A DNA stretch of 29,043 bases from Candidatus Methanomethylophilaceae archaeon (lineage in GTDB: Archaea; Thermoplasmatota; Thermoplasmata; Methanomassiliicoccales; Methanomethylophilaceae): the NCBI GenBank assembly GCA_016297775.1, contig JAEDGA010000013.1, positions 1 through 29,043 of the forward strand, read 5' to 3'. Below, piece by piece: positions 13,554 through 22,809 of the stretch. Within the stretch, counting starts at the first letter, position 1. Every line of letters starts with the position of its first letter. A program made the position numbers and the translations under genes. The notes beneath the pieces are model-generated. The model made no database searches. It worked only from the letters and a program-made list of their open reading frames with translations, and was not told the origin of the DNA.

Positions 13554-15215
13554 ATGAAGAATCTAAAAAAGACATTGATCACCAGCGCGATCGTGTTGGT
13601 TGCACTCATCGCCGCACTGGCCATATTCCCCCCGGATGTCACCGCCACCGGTGGAGGGACCACATATGGCTGGTGGGCCATCCTGCCACCTGTCATCGCC
13701 ATCTCTCTCGCCTTGATAACCAAGGAGGTCTATCCCTCCCTATTCATCGGTATCGTGTCCGGAGCACTCATCTATTCCAAGCTCGATATCAGCATATTCC
13801 TTCAGAAGATCACATATTCCGTTGCGGATGATTCCGGTGCATTCTACAGCACCGTGACCGATGCCGGAAATGTATCCATCATCATCTTCCTCATCGTTCT
13901 CGGTGCACTCGTCTGCCTCATGAGATATTCCGGAGCATCCAGGGCGTTCGGTGACTGGGCAAGGGTCAAGATCAAGAAACGTTCCGGTGCAGGCCTCTCC
14001 ACCATGCTCCTGGGACTCATCATCTTCGTTGACGATTACTTCAACTGCCTCACCGTCGGAAGCGTCATGACTCCCGTAACGGACGAGCACAGGATCTCCC
14101 GTGCCAAGTTGGCGTACATCATCGATTGTACCGCCGCACCTGTCTGTATCATCGCACCCGTGTCCTCATGGGCAGCCGCAGTATCCGATTTCGCTCCTCC
14201 CGGAGTGTCCGGAATCAGTCTCTTCCTTCAGGCGATCCCGTACAACTTCTACGCTCTCTTCACCCTTCTCATGGTGCTCATCACCACGCTCTTGTGCATC
14301 GACTTCGGAAAGATGAGGCAGCACGAGATCAACGCCATCAAGGGTGACCTCTTCTCCGGATCCAAGGCAAGCGGTATGGATGCCATTGCCGAGGCCAACC
14401 CCCGCGGAAAGATCATTGATATGATCGTCCCCATCATCGTTCTCGTCGTCGTTTGTGTGTTCATGATGGTGTACACCGGAGGGATCATGGATGGCAAATC
14501 GTTCATCGATGCGTTCTCAGATTGTTCTTCATCCACAGCTCTCGCCGTTGGAGGAACCATCTCGGTCCTGATCATCATGGCATACTACTGTGCACGCGGT
14601 CTCACCACCGGAAAGCAGTGCTTCGACAGCATCCCCGAGGGATTCAAGGCCATGTTCCCTGCGATCTTCATCCTGATCTTCGCATGGACCCTCAACAGCA
14701 TCACCGGAGACCTCGGAGCCAAATTCTTCATCCACGACCTGATGGACGGAAGTGCGGCCGAGCTCATGAACCTCCTGCCTGCGGTCATCTTCGCGGTAGC
14801 ATTGTTCCTCGCTTTCTCCACCGGAACATCCTGGGGAACCTTCGGAATCCTGATCCCGATCGTCACTGCGATCTTCGCCCCCTCCGATCCGCTGTACATC
14901 ATCGGTATGTCCGCATGTCTCGCCGGAGCCGTCTGCGGAGACCACATCTCCCCCGTATCCGATACGACCATCATGGCCAGTGCTGGTGCCGAGTGCGATC
15001 TCATCACACATGTGAACACTCAGATTCCATACGCTCTGTACGTTGCGGGTGTGTCCTTCATCACCTTCATCGTTGCGGGATTCGTGAAGAACTCCATCAT
15101 CTCCCTGATCATCGGTACCGCACTCCTGGTCGCAGGACTCCTGTACATCAAATTCGTGGTGTACAAAGGGGTCACGCCGGAACAGGAGGCCCTCGGTACC
15201 GGACAATCGGAATGA
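13554..15215 (+). CDS. NhaC-family Na+/H+ antiporter
   Basis: This 553-residue integral membrane protein resembles the NhaC family, which exchanges Na+ for H+ to keep sodium and pH balance. Some members carry organic acids instead. After an N-terminal helix (TLITSAIVLVALIAALAIF) comes the family-like GWWAILPPVIAISLALITKE, then many hydrophobic segments. Conserved-looking polar stretches include IIFVDDYFNCLTVGSVMTPV, STGTSWGTFGILIPI and GDHISPVSDTTIMASAGA. A weak GGGGA ribosome site lies about 10 bases before ATG 13554. A strong terminator follows at 15245-15270, so it is a single-gene unit. In a sodium-dependent methanogen it would pair functionally with the sodium-coupled transporter at 6001. 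Confidence 0.9.
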   Translation: MKNLKKTLITSAIVLVALIAALAIFPPDVTATGGGTTYGWWAILPPVIAISLALITKEVYPSLFIGIVSGALIYSKLDISIFLQKITYSVADDSGAFYSTVTDAGNVSIIIFLIVLGALVCLMRYSGASRAFGDWARVKIKKRSGAGLSTMLLGLIIFVDDYFNCLTVGSVMTPVTDEHRISRAKLAYIIDCTAAPVCIIAPVSSWAAAVSDFAPPGVSGISLFLQAIPYNFYALFTLLMVLITTLLCIDFGKMRQHEINAIKGDLFSGSKASGMDAIAEANPRGKIIDMIVPIIVLVVVCVFMMVYTGGIMDGKSFIDAFSDCSSSTALAVGGTISVLIIMAYYCARGLTTGKQCFDSIPEGFKAMFPAIFILIFAWTLNSITGDLGAKFFIHDLMDGSAAELMNLLPAVIFAVALFLAFSTGTSWGTFGILIPIVTAIFAPSDPLYIIGMSACLAGAVCGDHISPVSDTTIMASAGAECDLITHVNTQIPYALYVAGVSFITFIVAGFVKNSIISLIIGTALLVAGLLYIKFVVYKGVTPEQEALGTGQSE

Positions 15216-15244
15216 TCGGTCCTACGGGATATCCAAACGATTTA

Positions 15245-15270
15245 GGGGGTCTCCCCCCATCCTTTCTTTT
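15245..15270 (+). terminator. GC hairpin with T-rich tail after the NhaC gene
   Basis: GGGGG (15245-15249), loop TCT, and CCCCC (15253-15257) form a hairpin followed by the T-rich CCTTTCTTTT, 30 bases after the stop codon. Confidence 0.7.
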
Positions 15271-15421
15271 ATGGGCCCTTCGTAATTAGGATATCATCCA
15301 TCGTTTTAAAATCAAAAGGAACATATCCTATCTTCCTTTTCTCGGCCTATCCGAGAGACATACCGCATCCGGTCCCGAATTTCGATACGGGTATGTCGTC
15401 GGAACAGGAAGGTATGGATCC

Positions 15422-16615
15422 ATGAAGCTGAAGAACGGTCCGTTGGTGGCTTTGATCATCGTCTTGAGTGTGTTCGCGCCCATCTCTACCGACATGTATC
15501 TATCCGCACTGCCGGATATGATGGTGCATTTCTCCACCAACGAATCCGTCATGAACATGACACTGTACGGCTTTCTGCTTTCACTGACGGTATCTTCGCT
15601 GTTCATCGGTCCGATATCCGATAAGTACGGAAGGAGGCCCGTACTGATCGTATCCATGTTCCTTTACACGATAATGTCCGTACTGTGCGCGTTCACCGAC
15701 GACATCATCGTGATGATCGTTCTGAGGATTGTACAGGCGATCGGAGGCGGGGGTGCCATGGTGGTATCCATAGCGTTGATCAAGGATTGTTTCGAACCCT
15801 CCAGGATCGGTTCGATAATGACCGTGGTCACCGCGATAGGTGTCATCGGGCCGGTATTGGCACCTATAATCGGTACCGCTTTGACGGAACTCAGTGATTG
15901 GAGATCCACTTTCATAGCACCTGCGGTCATCTCCGCGATATGTCTCGTCACGGCATCGATCATGGACGAGACCTTGGATGACGGTATGCGCTACACAGGA
16001 AGCGTCATAGGTTCGGTGAGGGGGTTGTCCGAACCATTGAAGGATCACGATTTCTTCAGATTCCTGATAATCAGTACGATATTCAACCTGCCTTTCCTGG
16101 GGTACATAGGGGTCTCGTCGTACATCTATCAGACCATGTTCGGTGTATCGGATGTGACATACAGCATCATGTTGGCCGTAACGATCCTGACCGCGATCTG
16201 CATAATGCTGGTCATACGTCGCATACAGGCGCGCATGGTATCGTCGTCATCCATGATGCTGTTCCTTGCTATTGCAATATCCGGATGCATACTACTGTTT
16301 TCAGTGGCATCGATGAACGAATACCTGTTCCTGATCTCCGTGCTCCCCGTCGCCGTGTTGGTCACCACGATACGTCCCTTCGGATTCGATATCCTGATGG
16401 CCCAGCATGAGGGGGACAACGGTTCCGTATCCTCGTTGCTGAATTTCTGTACCTTCGGGTTCGGTGTGATCGGTATGGCGGTGTGTTCCCTTCGGTGGGA
16501 CAGTTTCATCACGGGCATAGCGGTGATGATGCTGATCGCAACATCCGTGTTCGCCGTATCCTGGTATGTGATGAAGAGAAGCCCCTCCAGGCTGAAGGGC
16601 CTGGAGGATATCTGA
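15422..16615 (+). CDS. MFS transporter of the Bcr/CflA drug-export type
   Basis: The 397-residue, 12-helix membrane protein belongs to the drug:H+ antiporter-1 branch of the major facilitator superfamily. The N-terminus (FAPISTDMYLSALPDM) is typical of Bcr/CflA exporters. The loop 2-3 motif A is GPISDKYGRRPVLI (about residues 62-75), and a motif-C-like GVIGPVLAPIIGTAL lies in helix 5. It probably exports a small hydrophobic compound; the substrate is unknown. A GGAAGG ribosome site lies about 11 bases before the ATG. The stop codon sits in a GATCC/GGATC hairpin shared with the convergent surface-protein gene. The short central loop (DETLDDGMRYTG) is family-like. Confidence 0.9.
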   Translation: MKLKNGPLVALIIVLSVFAPISTDMYLSALPDMMVHFSTNESVMNMTLYGFLLSLTVSSLFIGPISDKYGRRPVLIVSMFLYTIMSVLCAFTDDIIVMIVLRIVQAIGGGGAMVVSIALIKDCFEPSRIGSIMTVVTAIGVIGPVLAPIIGTALTELSDWRSTFIAPAVISAICLVTASIMDETLDDGMRYTGSVIGSVRGLSEPLKDHDFFRFLIISTIFNLPFLGYIGVSSYIYQTMFGVSDVTYSIMLAVTILTAICIMLVIRRIQARMVSSSSMMLFLAIAISGCILLFSVASMNEYLFLISVLPVAVLVTTIRPFGFDILMAQHEGDNGSVSSLLNFCTFGFGVIGMAVCSLRWDSFITGIAVMMLIATSVFAVSWYVMKRSPSRLKGLEDI

Positions 16616-16629
16616 TCCCGAAAAGGATC
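16614..16629. terminator. short hairpin spanning two convergent stop codons
   Basis: GATCC (16614-16618) and GGATC (16625-16629) pair around a 6-base loop. The hairpin covers the end of the MFS gene and the stop of the minus-strand surface protein gene. It may act weakly on both strands; no T run follows. Confidence 0.35.
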
Positions 16630-19600
16630 AGGATCTTCCCCTTGCGAACACCGCCAACAGACCTATGGTCAGGATCGCTATGCCTGCGATCGCAACGATC
16701 TCCATGTTCGATGGCATACCGTCCTTCTTCACGGATGTGTAAGTGGCGGTGTACGTGGCATCGGACGCGCATATCGATGATACTTCGGGGGACCATCCGG
16801 TGAACCTGTACGAATGGATATCATCATCCTCCCTGACAGGATCCTCAGGTACGACGATCTCCGAACCGTACGTGTACACTTTCTCGGATATCATCGTCCC
16901 ATCGTAGTCGAGGAATCTGACGGTGAACTCCCCGGGTACGAACGTCACCGATATGGTGTGATCGTCGGCGATGTTTTCGAAGGTGTACGATACGGGATGA
17001 TCCGCGATGCTCACATCGGAACCGTCCACGGTGATCGCGGACAGGACATATCCGTCCGCAGGTTCGTAGGTTACGGTGAAGCTGTCGTTGAATCTTACGG
17101 ATCCGGATCCTGTGATGGTTCCGCCCGTGCATCCCGTATCCATCGAATACATCCTGTACAGTATGACCGTCCTGTCGGATATGGATCTCTCGACGAAGAG
17201 CGTGAACTCCATGGGTGAGTATCCGTCCTTGACCACGGTGATGGTGTGGGTACCGTGTCCCATGTGTGCGGTGAATCTTCCATCGGCGATCGATTCGCTC
17301 ATGGATTCGCCGTCCACAAGGATCTTCGCTTTGTCGATCATGTTTCCGTTCTGGTCGTAGACATTGCCTCTGACGATGTAATCACGGGGCTCGTAGAAGA
17401 TGATCTTGACGGTATCGCTATCGACGACCGCATCGGAAGTGTAGGTGACCATCCCTTCCCTCTTGGCCGTTATCTGGTACGTTCCGAACGGCACTTTGAG
17501 GGAGAACCTTCCGCTCTCATCCGTGTATATGGCCGCATAATACGTATCGGATCTTATCTCAACCAGGATATCCTTGTAATCCACATCGAAAGTGAATGCC
17601 TCTATATTGCAGGTCAGCACGAACTCCTGTCTTTCGAAGATCACCTCGAGAGTGTGGTCGCCGGAGATGGAAGCGATATCCACATGGTCCACAGGTCCGA
17701 GTTCCTTTCCGTCGAGCTTGACATACCCGATGACGTACATCTCGTCCGGTATAATGGTGAACGATACGTCGTACCCGATCCTGAAAAGTGAGGTTCCCGG
17801 GGATACCGTACCACCGTCATTGGAGGATACGTTCACGGTAGCGAACGTACCGTCGGAGAACATGATTACATTCCTCTCCACATCCGCTTTGAGATCGATG
17901 GCATCCATGATCTGCGACGTGTATCCGTCCCTGACGGCGGTCATCGTATATCTTCCGTATCCGAGTCCTTCGAGTACGTATCTCCCGTCGCTTCCGGATA
18001 CGGCGGATACCTTTCCGCCCTCGGCATATTCCACGGTCACGGTGACACCGGACAATACGTTCTCAAGGATGTCCACAACACATCCGGATATGGAATATGT
18101 GGCATCCTCGAACGTTATCTTCACCGAATATGAACCCTCGGTACCTGCGATCTCTATCCTGTCGGATACGGGATATCCGGAACCGTTCACCTCGATACGG
18201 GACACCTTCTTGCCGTCAGCGGGTTCTATCACGATCTCGACGGCATTGTTCTTGTCATGAACGCTGTATCCGTCCATGTCGGTACTTCCGCCTTCGCCAC
18301 ACTCCACGGACAGTGTGTAGGAGGACGTCGGGGATTCGAGAACCACGTTCATCGTCCTGTCGTCGTTGATTCTGACATCATATGCATGATATGTGCAGTA
18401 TCCTTCCTTACCGACCATCACGGAGTATTCTCCGCTGGGGATGGTGAGGGCATACTTCCCGTCGGATCCGCCGGGAACGGTGTATGTGATGTCATCGGAG
18501 ATGAACGATATTGTGGCGGACGATACGGGGTTGCCGTCCTTGTCATTGACGATACCGGTGATCGCCCTGTCGTCGCACACGTATGCCTTGATACGCAGGT
18601 TACCCACATCGCAGAGGTCCTTCCATCCGTCCCCCTGGTCCATGAAGCTCTGCCCCGGTTTCTCGCATGTCTGTATGATGAATCCTCTATCCTCGTACAG
18701 GTCTGCATCATATGCTATGGGGCACATCTTCGTGTATGGTTCGTGCGTGGCGGTCGCCACCGTGTCTGTGGTGATCACTACCGAGAACAGTTCCCCTTTG
18801 GATATCGCGACATCCGTACCGAGGTCGACGTTGACGGCCCCGAAGTATCCGGTACCGGAGATGGGGCCTGCGGCGAGAGTGCCGCTGCATGGGTCGTTCG
18901 GATCGGTCAGGCCGGTGTATATCCTGACGGAATAACCGAAGTCCACATAGTTCTCGGGTGCGGCATAGAACGATATGTTCCTTATTGCACCGTTATCGAC
19001 CGCCTTGAATATGTTGGCGGATGACACTTCGGGTGAATCTGTACCGAGGGTCTCGCTCTGGGATCCTCCGTCGTACTGGTAGTTCTTGTCGAACGTGGAT
19101 GCGGGTTCCACCTCCACACACATCATGTGGGGTTCGAAAGAAGGTACGGATGCGTATGAGACCCATACGTATCCGTCGTATCCCCTCATCACGTTGCCTT
19201 CGAACACCGTGGTGCCGAAGGAGTTCTTGATCAACCATGCACCGTCACATCCCGGATCCTCCGCGAAGTTCTCGCGGGGATAGTTGTCGTCATATCCTAC
19301 GACGGTCATCGCATGATACCCCTCCTTCTTGTCCTCGGATGCGTAGAAGGTCAGGGAGTCTTTGCCGTTATCGTCGGTCACGATCTTGAACGCGCTCTTG
19401 ATGTACGGTATGGCGGTAAAGAGACTGTTATGGTCCAGCAGTTCCCTCTTGATGGATTCCGTATCGTCCACGGCGATCATCCTGACGGACGTGACGATAT
19501 ATGCGGTCTTATCGAACTCAAACACGGGGTTGATGGTGGTGGAGTCGCTGATGTTTTCGTATCTGAGATCGGATTCATGGACCAGACCTCTCCATTGGAG

Positions 19601-19996
19601 CGCCTCCTGTGCGGCGAAATCGCATCTGTTACCGTTGATTATCTGTCCGTCATACAGGTATACCGCATCACCCTCCATCCCTCCGATGGGACCCTGGGTG
19701 TAATGGGTCATGTAATAGGCCAGCTGGTACTCCGACAGGTCGATACTCTGATCGGAGTATCCTTTCTTGATGATGTTCGTCTCCGCACAGGATATTACGG
19801 AGAACGCCCAACACGTATTGTGATTGCCCTGATCCTTGACGGATGTGACCAGACCGTAATCCCTCAGATCATAGCTGGATGGCAGATCGGAAGCTTCGGC
19901 GGCGAGATCGTTATCGGAGATGGACAGAGGTATCGCTACCGATACCATCATCATGAGTACGGCTGCGATCGCTATGGATACGGATGTGCGATTCAT
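16628..19996 (-). CDS. secreted C1-family cysteine protease / adhesin-like surface protein
   Basis: The 1122-residue product carries a signal peptide (about 5-35), a papain-like C1 domain, a lectin-like domain, alternating beta modules and a C-terminal membrane anchor (EIVAIAGIAILTIGLLAVFA) before a basic tail. Catalytic residues are visible: Q56 and C62 in KDQGNHNTCWAFS, H228 in EGYHAMTVVGY, and N258 in WLIKNSFG. About 290-470 matches the lectin-like domain seen behind such peptidases. After that, CarboxypepD_reg-like units (ITGIVNDKDGNPVSSATISF; GCVVDILENVLSGVTV; RGNVYDQNGNMIDKAKI) alternate with divergent InlB-like repeats (GEGGSTDMDGYS; NDGGTVSPG; final TGWSPEVSS). It probably cleaves or binds proteins at the cell surface. 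ATG 19996 is preferred over TTG 20011 because a TATA-like AATAAATACG lies at 20024-20033. Confidence 0.9.
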   Translation of the reverse strand: MNRTSVSIAIAAVLMMMVSVAIPLSISDNDLAAEASDLPSSYDLRDYGLVTSVKDQGNHNTCWAFSVISCAETNIIKKGYSDQSIDLSEYQLAYYMTHYTQGPIGGMEGDAVYLYDGQIINGNRCDFAAQEALQWRGLVHESDLRYENISDSTTINPVFEFDKTAYIVTSVRMIAVDDTESIKRELLDHNSLFTAIPYIKSAFKIVTDDNGKDSLTFYASEDKKEGYHAMTVVGYDDNYPRENFAEDPGCDGAWLIKNSFGTTVFEGNVMRGYDGYVWVSYASVPSFEPHMMCVEVEPASTFDKNYQYDGGSQSETLGTDSPEVSSANIFKAVDNGAIRNISFYAAPENYVDFGYSVRIYTGLTDPNDPCSGTLAAGPISGTGYFGAVNVDLGTDVAISKGELFSVVITTDTVATATHEPYTKMCPIAYDADLYEDRGFIIQTCEKPGQSFMDQGDGWKDLCDVGNLRIKAYVCDDRAITGIVNDKDGNPVSSATISFISDDITYTVPGGSDGKYALTIPSGEYSVMVGKEGYCTYHAYDVRINDDRTMNVVLESPTSSYTLSVECGEGGSTDMDGYSVHDKNNAVEIVIEPADGKKVSRIEVNGSGYPVSDRIEIAGTEGSYSVKITFEDATYSISGCVVDILENVLSGVTVTVEYAEGGKVSAVSGSDGRYVLEGLGYGRYTMTAVRDGYTSQIMDAIDLKADVERNVIMFSDGTFATVNVSSNDGGTVSPGTSLFRIGYDVSFTIIPDEMYVIGYVKLDGKELGPVDHVDIASISGDHTLEVIFERQEFVLTCNIEAFTFDVDYKDILVEIRSDTYYAAIYTDESGRFSLKVPFGTYQITAKREGMVTYTSDAVVDSDTVKIIFYEPRDYIVRGNVYDQNGNMIDKAKILVDGESMSESIADGRFTAHMGHGTHTITVVKDGYSPMEFTLFVERSISDRTVILYRMYSMDTGCTGGTITGSGSVRFNDSFTVTYEPADGYVLSAITVDGSDVSIADHPVSYTFENIADDHTISVTFVPGEFTVRFLDYDGTMISEKVYTYGSEIVVPEDPVREDDDIHSYRFTGWSPEVSSICASDATYTATYTSVKKDGMPSNMEIVAIAGIAILTIGLLAVFARGRS

Positions 19997-20023
19997 GGGA
20001 ACCGGGTTCAAAATCGCGTACAG

Positions 20024-20033
20024 CGTATTTATT
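20024..20033 (-). promoter_or_regulatory. TATA box of the surface protease gene
   Basis: On the minus strand AATAAATACG lies 28-37 bases before ATG 19996, compatible with a very short or absent leader. Confidence 0.45.
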
Positions 20034-20202
20034 GGTGTTCTGGCGCATGTCTGGCATATCCTTTGCGGACAGGTACGTTCGGACCCTATGGGCCACTATT
20101 GAGGACACATCGTCCATTCGATCATAGAGTTACATGGACAGACATTCGTCGCGGTCGTATCACAGTATGATGATGGCGGAGGTATAGTATCTTTCATATC
20201 GG

Positions 20203-21264
20203 ATGACATTCTCCCTGCAGGATATGTGGAGGATAGGGGATCTGGAACTCGACGGCCGTGTCATCTTGGGTCCCATGTCCGGTTTCACCTCCCGCGGATA
20301 CAGGGATTTCATGGCACCCTTCGGTGTGGCCGCATCCGTGACGGAGATGACCTCGGATATGGGGATCATATACGGCACCGGCAGGACCGAGAACGGTTTC
20401 GTATCCTTCGAATCGGATCATCCGACCGGATTGCAGATATTCGGACATGATCCAGAATCATTGGCGAAGGCATCCGCGAGGGCCTTGGAGATCAATCCGT
20501 CAATAGCGTTCATAGACATCAATATGGGATGTCCCGTTCCAAAGATATCCCGCAGTGGTGCGGGGTCCGTCCTGATGAAGGATCCGAAGCATTGCGGGGA
20601 GATCGTACGCAGGGTGAAGGCCGCCGTAGATACGCCGGTGACCGTGAAGATGCGCCTGGGTTGGACCGGATCGACGGTCAATTTCAGGGAGGTCATAGAG
20701 GAGACCGTATCAGCAGGTGCGGATGCCGTCACCATACATCCAAGGACCAGGGACCAGCGGTATGCCGGCTATCCCCATTACGATCTCGTCGAAGGACTGG
20801 GGAAGGAAATGTCCGTTCCGTTGATAATCTCGGGTAACATCTACTCCGCAGAGGATGCGAGACGTGCGGCGGAGATCACCGGTGCGGAAGGCATCATGGT
20901 GGCACGCGGTGGTGTTGGCAATCCGTTCCTGATAACGCAGATAGATTCCCTTTTTAGGAACGGTACCGTTCCAGAATGTCCGACCGTGTCGCAACAAGTA
21001 CATTGGTGCCTGCAACTGGCGGACCTCCTCATCGAGGAGAAGGGGATCGAGGATGCCATGGCGAAGATGAGGAGCATGGCACCGAAGTTCGTGGCCGGAT
21101 GCGACGGATGCAGGGAATACAGATACCTTCTCGCCACGGAATCCTTCTCCAGGGATGCCATGATGGATCTTCTGATGGAGATAGAGAACCGTATGGGGGA
21201 TGTCAGGATACGTTCCCCTCCTCCTTCTGTAGGAAGGTCTGATGGCATACATGTGATAGATTGA
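20203..21264 (+). CDS. tRNA-dihydrouridine synthase (Dus family)
   Basis: The 353-residue flavoprotein reduces specific uridines in tRNA to dihydrouridine using FMN and NAD(P)H. The TIM-barrel hallmarks are present: an N-terminal LGPMSGFTSRGYRDF, EMTSDMG, LQIFGHDPE, the catalytic cysteine in NMGCPVPKISRSGAG (C110), KMRLGW, the TIHPRTRDQRYAG active-site segment, and the phosphate-binding IISGNI and MVARGGVGNPFL motifs. The C-terminal helical domain contains GCDGCREYRYLL, a CxxC pair whose role is unclear. ATG 20203 is used; ATG 20224 is possible but would remove the first beta segment. The gene appears to be a single unit between the divergent protease gene and the peroxiredoxin gene. Confidence 0.92.
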   Translation: MTFSLQDMWRIGDLELDGRVILGPMSGFTSRGYRDFMAPFGVAASVTEMTSDMGIIYGTGRTENGFVSFESDHPTGLQIFGHDPESLAKASARALEINPSIAFIDINMGCPVPKISRSGAGSVLMKDPKHCGEIVRRVKAAVDTPVTVKMRLGWTGSTVNFREVIEETVSAGADAVTIHPRTRDQRYAGYPHYDLVEGLGKEMSVPLIISGNIYSAEDARRAAEITGAEGIMVARGGVGNPFLITQIDSLFRNGTVPECPTVSQQVHWCLQLADLLIEEKGIEDAMAKMRSMAPKFVAGCDGCREYRYLLATESFSRDAMMDLLMEIENRMGDVRIRSPPPSVGRSDGIHVID

Positions 21265-21335
21265 AGATATGTTAAGTATCGGACATACTAACCTTTAATA
21301 AGTATCCTTAAAGACATCCTGTCCAATATCATAAC

Positions 21336-21821
21336 ATGGATTCCGATTCAGGTATTTCCGAGGGTCTGAAGGTCGGAGACACTTTCCCGTCCTTCAAGTT
21401 GCAGAATGAGAATGGGGACATGTTCGACAGTTCGGACATGTCCGGCAAGAGGTATGTCGTATACTTCTATCCGAAGGACAACACCTCCGGATGTACCAGG
21501 GAGGCCAAGGACTTCACTGCGGCACTTCCGACGTTATCCGAGATGGGTGTGGAAGTTATAGGTGTCAGCAAGGACTCCTCCAAGTCCCACAGGAACTTCA
21601 TCGACAAGCAGGAGCTGGGTTTCGGTCTTCTCAGCGATCCGGAGCACATCCTCATGGAGAAGGTGGGTGCGTGGGGTACAAAGATCTCCTACGGCAAGGA
21701 GACCACAGGTACGATCCGTTCCACGTTCGTGGTCGGTACCGACGGCAGGATCGAGCGCATTTGGAAGAACGTCCGCGTGGCCGGACACGTTGACAAGGTC
21801 GTTGATTTCCTTAAAGGTTGA
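21336..21821 (+). CDS. bcp: peroxiredoxin of the Bcp/PrxQ type, single cysteine
   Basis: The 161-residue thiol peroxidase reduces hydrogen peroxide and organic peroxides in the cytosol. The catalytic region FYPKDNTSGCTREAKDF holds T50 and the peroxidatic C53; an arginine in GTIRSTFVV completes the site. Most Bcp proteins have a resolving cysteine five residues after the peroxidatic one. Here that position is lysine, and no other cysteine exists, so this is a 1-Cys form that needs an external thiol partner. CTTAAAG near 21306-21312 lies about 26 bases before the ATG and may be the TATA element. Two hairpins follow, the second being a good terminator. Oxygen defence fits a strict anaerobe exposed to transient oxygen. 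Confidence 0.92.
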   Translation: MDSDSGISEGLKVGDTFPSFKLQNENGDMFDSSDMSGKRYVVYFYPKDNTSGCTREAKDFTAALPTLSEMGVEVIGVSKDSSKSHRNFIDKQELGFGLLSDPEHILMEKVGAWGTKISYGKETTGTIRSTFVVGTDGRIERIWKNVRVAGHVDKVVDFLKG

Positions 21822-21822
21822 T

Positions 21823-21880
21823 CCGTCCTTATCGGATCGTATGGGCGACCTGCGGTGGATTCCGGGTCGCCTTTATTTAT
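21823..21880 (+). terminator. tandem hairpins with T-rich tail after the peroxiredoxin gene
   Basis: A first hairpin GATCCG-7-CGGATC begins just after the stop codon. A second, GGCGACC (21844-21850) with GGTCGCC (21865-21871), is perfect over seven pairs and is followed by TTTATTTAT. The second is the likely terminator. Confidence 0.65.
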
Positions 21881-21950
21881 ATTCTATATTGGATGTATAT
21901 GCCAATATCGTTCCGATAATTATTATTTAAATTATTTTATTGTTAATTGA

Positions 21951-21961
21951 TGTTACTAAAA
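21951..21961 (+). promoter_or_regulatory. shared motif TGTTACTAAAA upstream of the chelatase gene
   Basis: This 11-base sequence lies immediately upstream of the presumed TATA region (TTTTTATTA, 21968-21976) of the CbiX-type gene. The exact reverse complement occurs at 22867-22877, upstream of the ABC importer promoter. A common regulator of metal or corrinoid genes is the natural reading. Confidence 0.4.
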
Positions 21962-22007
21962 GATAAGTTTTTATTACTGTACTCGGATTGCCGATGCAGG
22001 TATCCAT

Positions 22008-22799
22008 ATGAGCATCGAAATGGGGAAGAAAGCGATCCTGATCGTAGGTCACGGTTCCAGATACACATACAACAAGAACATCATGCTCCTCCAGAAGGAG
22101 AGGCTCGAGGCGATGGGATTCGGCAACATCTACATCGGATTCAACGAGGCGTCCAAACCCACCATACAGGAGGCCATGTCCTCCATCGCCGCGGACGGAT
22201 TCGAAGAGGTCATTGCCGTACCGTTCTTCATCGCCTCGGGTCTTCATATGACCCGCGACATCCCTCCTAAGCTCTGTCTGAGCGAAGGACAGAGGGAAGG
22301 CCCCGTCAACGTGGACGGAAGGACGTTGATCATGCATTTCGACACCCCCTTCGGTGACGAACCCCTTCTCGCACAGATACTCAAAGAGCGTATCGCCCTT
22401 GCATCCACCGGTGATAAGCCCGCCGTCATGGTGGTAGGACACGGTTCCAGGCTCCCGTACAACAAGGAGATCATCTCTCTGAACGCATCCCGTCTCTCCA
22501 CTATGGGACTGGGTGACGTTTATTATGCGTTCAACGAGTTCAACGACCCCAAGATCGAGCCCGTTCTCGAAGAGGCCCTCGACAAGGGTGCTGACGAGGT
22601 CCTAGTGGTACCTTTGTTCATCTCCCTCGGTGATCACCTCAAGAACGACATCCCCCCGAAGATCCACCTGGTCGACGGACAGAGCTACGGCGAGTACGAT
22701 CACAAGGGAAGGAAGGTCATCATCAGATACCTCCTGCCCATCGGAGAGGATCCCCGCCTCACCGAGGTCCTCGCAGAGAAGATCAAGAGATATCTCTGA
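22008..22799 (+). CDS. tandem CbiX-type sirohydrochlorin chelatase
   Basis: This 263-residue cytosolic enzyme would insert Co2+ (cobalamin route) or Ni2+ (F430 route) into sirohydrochlorin. It consists of two clearly homologous halves, each with VGHGSR..YNK near its start and a downstream histidine before NDIPPK or RDIPPK. The metal-site histidines are H15 and H80 in the first half and H145 and H210 in the second, both pairs 65 residues apart, so neither half looks dead. Single-domain archaeal chelatases (CbiXS/CfbA) are about half this length and dimerise; this is a fused version. ATG 22008 lies about 35 bases after a TATA-like TTTTTATTA. An importer operon follows after a strong terminator, with a shared promoter motif. 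Co versus Ni cannot be settled by reading. Confidence 0.9.
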   Translation: MSIEMGKKAILIVGHGSRYTYNKNIMLLQKERLEAMGFGNIYIGFNEASKPTIQEAMSSIAADGFEEVIAVPFFIASGLHMTRDIPPKLCLSEGQREGPVNVDGRTLIMHFDTPFGDEPLLAQILKERIALASTGDKPAVMVVGHGSRLPYNKEIISLNASRLSTMGLGDVYYAFNEFNDPKIEPVLEEALDKGADEVLVVPLFISLGDHLKNDIPPKIHLVDGQSYGEYDHKGRKVIIRYLLPIGEDPRLTEVLAEKIKRYL

Positions 22800-22809
22800 T
22801 CGGAAAAAC

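Noticed and set aside
19313..20170. 285-residue plus-strand frame across the start of the surface protease gene
   Set aside because: It is antisense to a gene with clear signal peptide and catalytic motifs, and the frame has no family features.
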